A stretch of DNA of 44,733 bases, taken from the NCBI GenBank assembly GCA_017620205.1, contig JAFZQX010000028.1:1-44733 (forward strand), read 5' to 3'. The notes below the pieces were generated by a model. That model saw only the letters and a program-made list of their open reading frames with translations. It was not told where the DNA came from and made no database searches. This document shows, one piece after another, positions 18,922-26,553 of the stretch (within the stretch, counting starts at the first letter, position 1; each line of letters starts with the position of its first letter). The position numbers and the translations under genes are program-made. The stretch comes from Clostridia bacterium (GTDB lineage: Bacteria > Bacillota > Clostridia > UMGS1883 > UMGS1540).

Positions 18922-20004
18922 TCACAGAGCACCTCCTAAATTTGAAGCGCCAAGCAAAACCGAAAGTGATATTATGCAAGATACGGAGCACGCTATAATA
19001 AAACCCGTTATCGCGGACAAAACGCCTGCCATATTGTCGAGCACGGACGTGATTCGCTTATCTCCGAAAGTACCTATAAGAGCTGAAGATATTTTGTATA
19101 TGAATATAACAGAGGCTATTTTAATAACGGGGAAGAGCACGGAGAAGAATATAAACAAAATGCCCGCTGAACCGATTATGTTTTTGATTACTACAGCGCC
19201 TCCTGCAACGGCTTCTATGCTGTCTGTCATAAGAGAGCCGAGGACCGGCACAAGACCGCTTACGGCAAACTTGGCACTTTTGAGCGCGGCTGCGTTTAGT
19301 GAGGAGCAGCTCATGCCGCTGACCGATACCACCGCGCTGAATATAGTAACTGCTCCGGAAACTATCCATAATGCCGTACTTCGGATCACTTTTGCAAGCG
19401 ATGCCGTAGAATAGTGCGGCGACAAGTTGCCTATAAGACTTAAACCAAAAGAAAAATAAACGGCTGGCATCCCTATGCTTTTTATCAAATTGCCGCATAG
19501 GCTTGAAAAAATAAGTATCTGCGGCGAAAGAGAGGCAAATACCCCTGCGCCCGCGCTGCCTGCGATTGCCGTGCCGAGTATCGGTATCACAGAGTTTAAA
19601 AAGAGAACAGTGTTTTGAATAAGTGATATGCCGAGCTTTGATATTTCTCCGAAAGCGGACGTTATAATTCCTGTTATTATCATGTAAACCGATAAAAACG
19701 CCGCGTTTTCACCGCCTTTGAATCTATGCCTGGAAGTGCTGAAAACGGCGAGCAGAAACGAAAGGGCGAATATAACGGACACGGCGCTGAGGTTTGTATT
19801 TATTTCTGATACCGCAATCTCATAAATTTTTGGCCACATCTCATTTGCTTTCACTATCTGATGACCGTCTGTCATGGAATTTACCGCGTCTGAAAAAGTA
19901 AAGCCCGCCTCCGTTATGCCGAATGAATCGAGTTTGTTATAGTCGTCCGCACGCACGGGCGTTGTTATTAGAATAATCAGAAATAAAACGGCGGCTTTCT
20001 TCAT
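18922..20004 (-). CDS. spoIIIAE: Stage III sporulation protein AE
   Basis: A 360-residue polytopic membrane protein with an N-terminal signal-like segment (AAVLFLIILITTPVRA) and about eight hydrophobic helices. It contains PILGTAIAGSAGAG, SCSSLNAAALKSAKFAVSGLVPVLGSLMTD and VFIYKISSALIGTFGD, characteristic of SpoIIIAE. It is the multi-span part of the mother-cell channel. Its ATG overlaps the spoIIIAD stop by 4 bp. Confidence 0.95.
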   Translation of the reverse strand: MKKAAVLFLIILITTPVRADDYNKLDSFGITEAGFTFSDAVNSMTDGHQIVKANEMWPKIYEIAVSEINTNLSAVSVIFALSFLLAVFSTSRHRFKGGENAAFLSVYMIITGIITSAFGEISKLGISLIQNTVLFLNSVIPILGTAIAGSAGAGVFASLSPQILIFSSLCGNLIKSIGMPAVYFSFGLSLIGNLSPHYSTASLAKVIRSTALWIVSGAVTIFSAVVSVSGMSCSSLNAAALKSAKFAVSGLVPVLGSLMTDSIEAVAGGAVVIKNIIGSAGILFIFFSVLFPVIKIASVIFIYKISSALIGTFGDKRITSVLDNMAGVLSAITGFIIACSVSCIISLSVLLGASNLGGAL

Positions 20005-20387
20005 GGTATTATTCCTTCTGTCAGCTTAAACAGCGCTTCGGCTATCGGAAGGCTTAAAGCGAGCATTATTATTTTTCCGCAGACCTCTATGCATGAGGCA
20101 AGCGCGTTTTCACCTGCGTCACGGCACATTTCCGAAGAAAACTGCGTTATATATGAAAGCCCCATGATTTTTACTGCCGTTTTTATATAAACGGTGTTTA
20201 CGTTTGCTTTACGCACAAAAGAGTCTATGCTCTTAAAAACGTTTGACAAAGCCGGTAAAGCGTATAAAAGGATAATGATACCCGAAACAATGGATACGGC
20301 AAAAGAGTAATCGGGTCTGTATTGCCTGAGTAATATGCATAACAGACATGAAGGAAGAGCAAATACAACTATTTTAAAAATGTCCAT
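20001..20387 (-). CDS. spoIIIAD: Stage III sporulation protein AD
   Basis: A 128-residue membrane protein with three to four helices, beginning MDIFKIVVFALPSC. It carries LRQYRPDYSFAVSIVSG and CRDAGENALASCIEVCGKI, conserved in SpoIIIAD. SpoIIIAC and SpoIIIAD are related small membrane proteins of the channel base. It lies 7 bp after spoIIIAC and overlaps spoIIIAE by 4 bp. Confidence 0.95.
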   Translation of the reverse strand: MDIFKIVVFALPSCLLCILLRQYRPDYSFAVSIVSGIIILLYALPALSNVFKSIDSFVRKANVNTVYIKTAVKIMGLSYITQFSSEMCRDAGENALASCIEVCGKIIMLALSLPIAEALFKLTEGIIP

Positions 20388-20394
20388 ATATACC

Positions 20395-20589
20395 TCACAA
20401 TCCGAAAACAGATTTTATCGTGTCAAAAAGGCGGCTGACTTCGCGCACTATTACGCCCAAAACAACTATGAGTCCCGCAAGCGTTGTAAGCATTGCCTGC
20501 TCGTCCCGCCCGGATTTTATCAAAAGCTGGTTTAAAACCGCTACGATTATACCGACCGCTGCTATTTTAAATATCAAATCAACGCTCAT
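20395..20589 (-). CDS. spoIIIAC: Stage III sporulation protein AC
   Basis: A 64-residue protein with two membrane helices, the usual size. It contains LIFKIAAVGIIVAVLNQLL and KSGRDEQAMLTTLAG, the strongly conserved SpoIIIAC core. It is membrane-embedded and part of the SpoIIIA complex, set 15 bp after spoIIIAB. Confidence 0.96.
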   Translation of the reverse strand: MSVDLIFKIAAVGIIVAVLNQLLIKSGRDEQAMLTTLAGLIVVLGVIVREVSRLFDTIKSVFGL

Positions 20590-20604
20590 TGTTTTTCCCT
20601 TTCT

Positions 20605-21096
20605 TTAAATGATAAGCAGCAGCAGTGCCGCGCCCGAAATGCCGCCCGATATGCAGTATAGCTTATAAAGACGCGCGCGTCTGTCTTCTGCCGATTTCAG
20701 TGTTTTACTTATTCTTTCACGGCAGAGTGCGGCGTTTTTTATCTGTCCATCTGCGTCCTCCGCCGAAAGCCCCGAGGCAAAAGAAAGAAGAGCTTCTTTT
20801 TCCCCGTCACCCAGCGTGCTTGTCCATACCGCCTGTTTCATGGCGGATACGGCGCCCGTTTTATTTAAGTTATCGGCGGCTGAGGCAAATACGCCGCTTA
20901 TGTCGGCGGAAGCGGCTGAGACGAGCGCCTCCCGCATAGGGGATAAGCGGTATCTGATTTCGTTTTCAAACAGAATCAAACCGTCCTGAAGAGCACAGAG
21001 CACTTTTACTCTGCGTGTAAGCTCATGCGCCTTTAAAATGCCCGCCGCAGTTGATGCGCAAAGCAGCATCCCGCCGCCTAAAAGTTTTATAATCAT
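20605..21096 (-). CDS. spoIIIAB: Stage III sporulation protein AB
   Basis: A 163-residue protein with an N-terminal membrane segment (LLGGGMLLCASTAAGI), a soluble helical middle (LQDGLILFENEIRYRLSPM) and a C-terminal membrane segment (LYCISGGISGAALLLLII). This is the family layout, which resembles GspF-type secretion platform proteins. The ATG at 21096 has GAGGT 7 nt upstream. An in-frame TTG at 21123 lies inside the end of spoIIIAA and has no site of its own. Confidence 0.93.
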   Translation of the reverse strand: MIIKLLGGGMLLCASTAAGILKAHELTRRVKVLCALQDGLILFENEIRYRLSPMREALVSAASADISGVFASAADNLNKTGAVSAMKQAVWTSTLGDGEKEALLSFASGLSAEDADGQIKNAALCRERISKTLKSAEDRRARLYKLYCISGGISGAALLLLII

Positions 21097-21106
21097 AAAA
21101 AATACC

Positions 21107-22036
21107 TCAATATATTTTTTCAATAGTTCCCGCGCCGTTTCTGCGGCTTAAAACTATAGTTCTTTCAAAAACGTGCGCGCTTAAAAGAGATGAGAGTATA
21201 TCACGCCTTTTTAAATCATTCAGGTCATACCCATGTGCGCTGCAAAGAAGCTTCACACCTGCGTTTATTATGTGTTTTGCGGCTTCTTCGTCCTCGCTTG
21301 TGCCTATCTCGTCTGTAATAATAATATCAGGTCCCATAGACCGCAAAAGCATCTCCATTCCCACATTCTTCGGACAGTTTGAATATACAACGCTCAGGGC
21401 GCCTATGTCGTTTTGCGGCTCGCCGCATGTGGCGGCTGCTATTTCGCCGCGCTCGTCCACTATCCCGACTTTAAAGTTATAAAGGCCGCCGCCGAGCAGT
21501 CTTGCGGCGTCGCGCAGAAGCGTTGTTTTGCCGCAGGCGGGAGGGGATATGATAAGCGTGTTATATAAGCGTTTTCCGTCCAGGATATAATCTGTTATTT
21601 TATCTGCCGCGCCCTTTATTTCCCTTGAAATTCTTATGTTTACGGCGGATATATCGGAAAGCGAAACGATTTCGCCGCCTTTTAGTGCTGTTTTGCCGCA
21701 TACGCCTACTCTGTGTCCGCCGGGTAGAGTAATAAAACCGCGGCACAAATCGTTTTGCGCCGCGTATACGGAGCTTTGACACATTTTGTCTATCATAGTT
21801 TTAAATTCGTAGGCTAAGACGGTTACGGCGCCCAAGGGGGAATCAGATAAGGTACCGTCGGGCTTTAGGTATGACACCTTGTCCCAAGTGACGGCCGCCG
21901 CGCCGCCGCGCCTTAGCCTTATTTCGCATACCGCCTGCTTTGTTTTATAAGGCAGCGAGAGAAAAGCGTTTAAAACTCCGCACGGCAGATAATCGAGATA
22001 TTCTTCGCCTTTGGGGGATTGTGATAACACATACAT
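21107..22036 (-). CDS. spoIIIAA: Stage III sporulation protein AA (ATPase)
   Basis: A 309-residue secretion-type ATPase, first gene of the operon and the likely motor of the channel. Walker A is ISPPACGKTTLLRDAARLLG near residue 160. GIVDERGEIAA, GPDIIITDEIGTSEDEEA (Walker B) and CSAHGYDLNDLKRR follow in the expected order. In Bacillus the operon is SigE-dependent in the mother cell. I do not see a convincing SigE promoter in the 59 AT-rich bases upstream, so expression control is only inferred. Confidence 0.95.
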   Translation of the reverse strand: MYVLSQSPKGEEYLDYLPCGVLNAFLSLPYKTKQAVCEIRLRRGGAAAVTWDKVSYLKPDGTLSDSPLGAVTVLAYEFKTMIDKMCQSSVYAAQNDLCRGFITLPGGHRVGVCGKTALKGGEIVSLSDISAVNIRISREIKGAADKITDYILDGKRLYNTLIISPPACGKTTLLRDAARLLGGGLYNFKVGIVDERGEIAAATCGEPQNDIGALSVVYSNCPKNVGMEMLLRSMGPDIIITDEIGTSEDEEAAKHIINAGVKLLCSAHGYDLNDLKRRDILSSLLSAHVFERTIVLSRRNGAGTIEKIY

Positions 22037-22095
22037 TCAGCTCACTCATTTCATAGTAAATCTTATTAATGAAATAAAAATTTAGAACAAAAAAG

Positions 22096-22124
22096 TTGCG
22101 TGATTTTAATAATTATGGTAAACT
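22096..22124 (+). promoter_or_regulatory. weak candidate promoter for tmcAL
   Basis: TTGCGT (22096-22101), a 17-nt spacer and TAAACT (22119-22124), in the short region between the divergent spoIIIAA and tmcAL. The match is moderate. Confidence 0.35.
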
Positions 22125-22143
22125 AAATGTTGAGGTGAAAATT

Positions 22144-23268
22144 TTGAAGGCGGTAGGTATTGTTGCGGAATACAACCCGTTTCATAACGGTCATAAATAT
22201 AATCTGGAAGCGGCAAAAAAGAAAAGCGGCGCAGACTGCGTGATAGCTGTTATGAGTGGCAGCTTCTGCCAGCGCGGCGAGCCGGCTGTTTTCTCAAAAC
22301 ACGCACGCGCCGAAATGGCGGTTTTGGGCGGCGCGGATATAGTTTTTGAATTGCCTTCATATTTTGCTTTAAAATCCGCCGGCGGTTTCGCAAAAGGCGG
22401 CATAGCTCTTTTAAAAGCTGCGGGCGTATCCTCTGTGGCCTTCGGCGCGGAGTGTGACGATATAGGTGCGTTAAAAGAAACTTCAAAGGTTATAAGGCAC
22501 GAAAGCTGCGCGTTTAAAGAAAGCCTTAAAAAGAGCTTAAAAGACGGCGCGTCTTTCGCGGCGGCAAGAGCAAACGCCTTAAGAGAATTCTCGCCTCAAA
22601 GCGCGGAAATACTAAAAAGTCCGAATAACATTTTAGCGTGCGAATACATAGCGGCAATGGAGCAGACAGGTTTTGAGGGAGAGGCGTATGCCGTAAAAAG
22701 GCGCGGCGTGTATCATGACGCGGAAGAAACGGACGGCTGCTTTGCGAGCGCTTCTTATATACGGCGTGCTTTACAGAACGGGGAAGACGTTTTGCCATTT
22801 GTTCCCGGCTTGCCGGACGAAAAGCCTGTGTTTTTGGAAGACTATGAAAAGCTTATTCTGTATTCTTTGAAAATAAAAGAAAGTATAAAAGATATTCCGG
22901 ACACATCTGACGGTCTTGCGGAGAGAATTATGTCAATCAGCGCAGGAAGCCTTAAAGAATTGCTTGATACGGCAAAAGCAAAGCGTTTTGCAATGTCAAG
23001 GATAAAGCGCGTTTTAATGAACATATTAATAAAAAACAATCTCCCGAAGGATTTGGAGCCTTCATACCTTCGCATACTTGCTTTAAATGATACGGGCACG
23101 GCATATTTAAAAGAAATTAAAGATAATTGTCCGCTGCCCCTTATAACAAAGCCCGCGCTTTATAAAACGAAAGACAGTATTTTTGAGCTTGAACTCAGAG
23201 CTTCCGGCATACGCTCGATTATAAGCGGAGGTAAGCCCGATATAACCGTGTCGCCTGTTAAAATATAG
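22144..23268 (+). CDS. tmcAL: tRNA(Met) cytidine acetate ligase (YlbM family)
   Basis: A 374-residue nucleotidyltransferase-like protein. TmcAL uses ATP and acetate to acetylate C34 of elongator tRNA(Met), which keeps AUA and AUG decoding apart. The nucleotide-binding motif is GIVAEYNPFHNGHKYNLE at residues about 5-22, followed by VMSGSFCQRGEPAVFSKHAR and DIVFELPSYFALKSA, all typical. The start is TTG at 22144, 6 nt after GAGGTG. It begins a four-gene run (tmcAL, HD protein, sirtuin, yitT) with gaps of 12, 14 and 0 bp. Confidence 0.92.
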   Translation: MKAVGIVAEYNPFHNGHKYNLEAAKKKSGADCVIAVMSGSFCQRGEPAVFSKHARAEMAVLGGADIVFELPSYFALKSAGGFAKGGIALLKAAGVSSVAFGAECDDIGALKETSKVIRHESCAFKESLKKSLKDGASFAAARANALREFSPQSAEILKSPNNILACEYIAAMEQTGFEGEAYAVKRRGVYHDAEETDGCFASASYIRRALQNGEDVLPFVPGLPDEKPVFLEDYEKLILYSLKIKESIKDIPDTSDGLAERIMSISAGSLKELLDTAKAKRFAMSRIKRVLMNILIKNNLPKDLEPSYLRILALNDTGTAYLKEIKDNCPLPLITKPALYKTKDSIFELELRASGIRSIISGGKPDITVSPVKI

Positions 23269-23280
23269 AAGGTGTTTAAT

Positions 23281-23724
23281 TTGAAGAAAGAATATGACCG
23301 TTTAATACACAGTTACGGTGAAGATATAATCAAATCAGAAGGTATGCAGATTGCTAAGGGACACATGCAGCACGGAAATATAAGCGTTTATAATCATTCG
23401 CTTTCGGTTGCGGACACTTGTCTCGGAATATCCGAACGTTTGCATATAAAAGTGAATAAAAAAGCGCTTATCCGCGGCGCGCTTCTGCATGACTATTTTT
23501 TGTATGATTGGCATGAAAAAGACAAAAGCCATAAATGGCACGGCTTTATTCACGCAAAACGCGCTCTCCGTAACGCGGAGCGTGATTTTGATTTGGGCAG
23601 TATAGAAAAAAATATGATAGAGCGACATATGTTTCCGCTTAATATTAAGCCGCCCTCATGCCGCGAGAGCATGATACTGTGCATTGCGGATAAAATATGC
23701 GCCGTAAAAGAAATGATTTCTTAA
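23281..23724 (+). CDS. HD-domain phosphohydrolase-like protein
   Basis: A 147-residue single-domain HD protein. The metal ligands of the HD fold are visible: His39 (SVYNHSLSVADT), His70-Asp71 (GALLHDYFLYDW) and Asp137 (LCIADKICAVKE). Such proteins usually act as metal-dependent phosphohydrolases on nucleotides or related phosphoesters; the substrate here is unknown. The TTG start at 23281 lies 6 nt after AGAAGGTG. A GTG at 23272 is part of that site. It lies 12 bp after tmcAL. Confidence 0.85.
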   Translation: MKKEYDRLIHSYGEDIIKSEGMQIAKGHMQHGNISVYNHSLSVADTCLGISERLHIKVNKKALIRGALLHDYFLYDWHEKDKSHKWHGFIHAKRALRNAERDFDLGSIEKNMIERHMFPLNIKPPSCRESMILCIADKICAVKEMIS

Positions 23725-23738
23725 AGGGGTGTTTTTTT

Positions 23739-24491
23739 ATGGATAATATAAAAGAACTTGCCGATATGATACGCGAATGCGGCAGGATTGTGTTTTTCGG
23801 AGGCGCGGGCGTTTCAACAGAAAGCGGTGTTAAAGATTACAGAAGCCGTGACGGGCTTTATAATACCGTACACGAATACGGCGTATCGCCCGAGGAGATT
23901 TTAAGCCACACGTTCTTTTTCAATAAAACAGACGTATTTTATGACTTTTTCAAAAAGTATTTTATAATTGAGGTAGAGCCTAACGCCGCGCATAAAGCGC
24001 TGGCAAAGCTTGAGGAGATGGGGAAGCTCTCCGCCGTTATAACGCAGAACATTGACGGACTTCACCAAAGGGCGGGCAGTAAAAACGTTATAGAGCTTCA
24101 CGGCACGGTAGAAGAATTCTACTGCGCAAAGTGCGGCATAAAAGGCGATTTTGAAAAGATAATTGATGAAATAAAAAGTGACAAGGTGCCTATGTGCTCA
24201 AAGTGCGGCGCCGTTATGAAGCCGAAAGTTGTTTTATACGAGGAGCCGCTTTATGAAGGCGTTCCCGAAAAGGCGGCTGAGACTATTGCGAATGCAGATA
24301 TGCTGATAGTCGGCGGCACGTCGCTCGCGGTTTATCCCGCGGCCTCGTTTGTAAGATATTTCAGAGGCAAATATATAGTTATCATAAACAAAACGGAAAC
24401 AGACTTTGACAGCCATGCAAACCTCGTTTTCAGAGATAAAATAGGTGAAGTATTTGATGCGGTAATGAAAGAATTACAAAAGGAGCAGTAA
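23739..24491 (+). CDS. cobB: NAD-dependent protein deacylase (sirtuin, CobB type)
   Basis: A 250-residue sirtuin that removes acyl groups from lysines using NAD. The NAD pocket GGAGVSTESGVKDYRS, the TQNIDGLHQRAG motif, the catalytic His in IELHGTVEE, and four zinc cysteines (CAKC and CSKC) are all present. The loop usually written FGE reads LYEE (KVVLYEEPLYEG), a form I recall in clostridial homologues. The ATG at 23739 follows GGGGTG. The stop directly abuts the yitT start. Confidence 0.92.
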   Translation: MDNIKELADMIRECGRIVFFGGAGVSTESGVKDYRSRDGLYNTVHEYGVSPEEILSHTFFFNKTDVFYDFFKKYFIIEVEPNAAHKALAKLEEMGKLSAVITQNIDGLHQRAGSKNVIELHGTVEEFYCAKCGIKGDFEKIIDEIKSDKVPMCSKCGAVMKPKVVLYEEPLYEGVPEKAAETIANADMLIVGGTSLAVYPAASFVRYFRGKYIVIINKTETDFDSHANLVFRDKIGEVFDAVMKELQKEQ

Positions 24492-25340
24492 GTGAAAAAG
24501 TATAAAATATTAAAAGATTATATTTTAATGACGATGGGGTGTTTCCTGCTCGCGGCGGGCGTCTATTTTTTTAAAATCCAGAATAATTTTGTAACGGGCG
24601 GCGTAACGGGTGTCGGCGTTGTTTTAGCTTCGGTAACACCCATAAGCGCGGGCATATGGATCTGGATACTGAATATTCTCCTGCTTTTGGTAGGCTTCTG
24701 CATTTTGGGAAGGGATACGGGATTTAAAACTGTTTACTGCAGCATGCTCTATTCTCTTTTCACAATTCTTTTTGAAAAGACAGTTAAACTAAACGCGCCG
24801 TTGACCGATCAAATCTTTTTGGAGCTTATTTATGCGATGATTTTAACTTCTGTCGGCTCTGCTCTTATATTCAGCCGCGAAGCGTCATCGGGCGGCACGG
24901 ATATAGTTGCGCTTATACTTAAAAAGTTTACATCCGTAAACGTAGGTCAGGCGCTGCTTGTGACAGACTTTGCGGTCGCTTTGAGCTCTTTTTGGTTTTT
25001 CGGTGTTAAAACGGGGCTTTATTCGCTTTTGGGTCTTTTTATGAAAGCATTTATAGTTGACAGCGTAATAGAGAACTTTAACACATGTAAATACTTTATT
25101 GTTATAACGTCAAAGGCGGATGAGATAAAGGATTATATAATGAATACGCTTCATCACGGCGTTACGTCAAGCAAGGTAATAGGGGAATACACAAACGAGG
25201 AAAAAACAATGCTTCATACCGTTTGCAGACGTGTTGAGGCAATTAAACTGCGTAAGGAAATAAGAGAAATAGACCCGAAGGCATTTACAATAATTACAAC
25301 AAGCAACGAAATAATAGGACGCGGTTTCCGTAGCGTATAG
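24492..25340 (+). CDS. YitT family membrane protein (DUF2179 C-terminal domain)
   Basis: A 282-residue protein with five to six N-terminal membrane helices (LMTMGCFLLAAGVYFF, NNFVTGGVTGVG, SSGGTDIVALILKKF) and a soluble DUF2179 domain from about residue 200 (HHGVTSSKVIGEYTNEEKTM, TIITTSNEIIGRGF). This is the full YitT architecture. Its transported substrate or role is not established. The start is GTG with AAAGGAG 6 nt upstream. The stop codon touches a 33-nt dispersed repeat, and the C-terminal sequence looks complete. Confidence 0.9.
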   Translation: MKKYKILKDYILMTMGCFLLAAGVYFFKIQNNFVTGGVTGVGVVLASVTPISAGIWIWILNILLLLVGFCILGRDTGFKTVYCSMLYSLFTILFEKTVKLNAPLTDQIFLELIYAMILTSVGSALIFSREASSGGTDIVALILKKFTSVNVGQALLVTDFAVALSSFWFFGVKTGLYSLLGLFMKAFIVDSVIENFNTCKYFIVITSKADEIKDYIMNTLHHGVTSSKVIGEYTNEEKTMLHTVCRRVEAIKLRKEIREIDPKAFTIITTSNEIIGRGFRSV

Positions 25341-25373
25341 TTGCGGCTCGAGAAAATGCACAGACCGCAAAAA
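25341..25373. repeat. 33-nt direct repeat, copy 1
   Basis: The sequence starting TTGCGGCTCGAGAAAATGCA is identical to 25550-25582. Its ends are inverted (TTGCGG with CCGCAA). It begins at the first base after the yitT stop. Copy-to-copy distance is 209 bp. Confidence 0.9.
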
Positions 25374-25403
25374 GGAAAAAGAATAATTATTAAACTAAAT
25401 AAG

Positions 25404-25433
25404 AAAGGAACCTGTTTTGCAGGTTCCTTTTTT
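25404..25433 (+). terminator. Rho-independent terminator after yitT
   Basis: The stem AAAGGAACCTG/CAGGTTCCTTT (11 bp, 5-nt loop) is followed by a T run. It probably ends the tmcAL-yitT transcript. Confidence 0.85.
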
Positions 25434-25456
25434 GAATTTAATCCTTTTTGCTACGA

Positions 25457-25519
25457 ACAAACGTCACCTCTCGACGTACCTTTGTACGTCTTCGGGTAAC
25501 CCCTTCGGGTTCCGTTTGT
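25457..25519. other. three-way-junction-like structured element
   Basis: An outer 7-bp stem (ACAAACG 25457-25463 with CGTTTGT 25513-25519) encloses two hairpins: GACGTAC/GTACGTC (25473-25490) and AACCC/GGGTT (25498-25511). The three stems are perfect. It sits between the two 33-nt direct repeats. Any open frame here is a by-product. Confidence 0.5.
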
Positions 25520-25549
25520 CCGTTCTGCACTGTTTTCTCTTTGCCTTGA

Positions 25550-25582
25550 TTGCGGCTCGAGAAAATGCACAGACCGCAAAAA
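25550..25582. repeat. 33-nt direct repeat, copy 2
   Basis: Identical to 25341-25373. It is followed by a further small hairpin (CGCAT with ATGCG, about 25598-25614). Copy 2 lies at the truncated end of the mobile-element protein fragment. Confidence 0.9.
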
Positions 25583-26518
25583 AGATAATACGAATTGACG
25601 CATTTTGCTTATGCGTATTAATATTATTTGCGAACTTAATGAAGAAAAGTTTTTGTCCCTTAAACTCTCATAAAGCTGTGAGTTCCTCTCGTTTATCCTC
25701 TCCGCTTCTTCGGGAGAGAGGGTTTCTTTGGAATAGCGTATGTCGGGATTTAGCGCATCAAAAAACCGAGTACCTTGTTCGGTCTCGGTTTTCTCGGTTT
25801 CTACATTTTCTCGATTTCCATTATCAAACGTTCGGCTATCCGTTCCTTCTCTTCCTCTGATTTGTCTATCAAAGGCTCGACTATCTTCAAAGCCGCTGGT
25901 TGAGACAGTCCCTTTTCCCTGCACAGCTTCAATAACTGATAGCGGTACTTGTATCGGCTGGGCACTTCGCTCTGCATCATAAATCCACTCCTTAAATTCG
26001 CTCAACAGTGTGTTGTTGTCGCAATCAATAGAAATGACTTTTGTAATTTCTGGATAATCATAGGCGCCGTCAGTATAAACAAGCTTGTTGTTTATACCGT
26101 CTTTACCTACTTCAAAAATATACTCTCCGTCTTGTGAACGCTGAAAGGTCTGATACTTATTATTCTTTAATTCAGATAATTTAGAATAGAAAGCCGCTAC
26201 TTCGTTGTTGTCTAAAAGCCCTTCCTCAACCGTCCACATTACACGGGGCTGTTCTGTATTGTTACCGTCTTTATTATACTGCATTTCGCCGTCTGATGTC
26301 AAGTCAGAGTTTGCATACCTCGTCCCCGTATCAACTCCCGGCTGTCTTGTCCCCAAAGCTCTCTCAAAGTATCTTAATCCTCTGTCGGGTTCTCTATTCC
26401 GAAAAGTCCTCTTACCTTGTCGTACCCGTCGCGGAGCTTGTCTATTATTTTATCGGCTATTGAATAGTTATGTGACATGGGGACGTGCCATTTTTGTCAC
26501 GCCGGGAAAAGCGAAAAC

Positions 26519-26551
26519 AAAAAAGTGTGAGAAGAATTCTCACACTTTTTT
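26519..26551 (-). terminator. Rho-independent terminator of the alcohol dehydrogenase gene
   Basis: The stem GTGTGAGAA/TTCTCACAC (9 bp, loop GAA) is flanked by A6 and T6 and begins 2 bp after the dehydrogenase stop. It is symmetric and could act both ways. Confidence 0.9.
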
Positions 26552-26553
26552 GT

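Larger units (their letters stand above)
25451..26478 (-). pseudogene. frameshifted fragment of a large mobile-element (polyvalent) protein
   Basis: The minus-strand reading starts with SHNYSIADKIIDKLRDGYDK near 26478 and runs to FGIENPTED, where it meets a TAA at 26374. The adjacent frame continues directly with DRGLRYFERALGTRQPGVD and then about 230 residues, ending in TRFFDALNPDIRYSKETLS. Loss of one G near 26388 explains the break (CCG GAC read as CCGAC). The wording recalls the C-terminal parts of very large phage/ICE polyvalent proteins of Clostridia, but I cannot name the domain. The last 50 or so residues are encoded by the repeat at 25451-25582 and are probably not original. No ribosome binding site and no 5' part remain. 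Confidence 0.75.

Noticed and set aside
22037-22143. SigE promoter for the spoIIIA operon
   Set aside because: I looked for an ATATT-like -35 and CATACA-like -10 upstream of spoIIIAA and did not find a convincing pair at proper spacing.
25341-25582. CRISPR array
   Set aside because: Only two copies of a 33-nt repeat, 209 bp apart, with a terminator and structured DNA between them and no cas genes.
25417-25860. Plus-strand frame of 147 residues
   Set aside because: It reads through the yitT terminator, the three-way junction and the antisense of the mobile-element fragment; no ribosome site and no protein-like composition.
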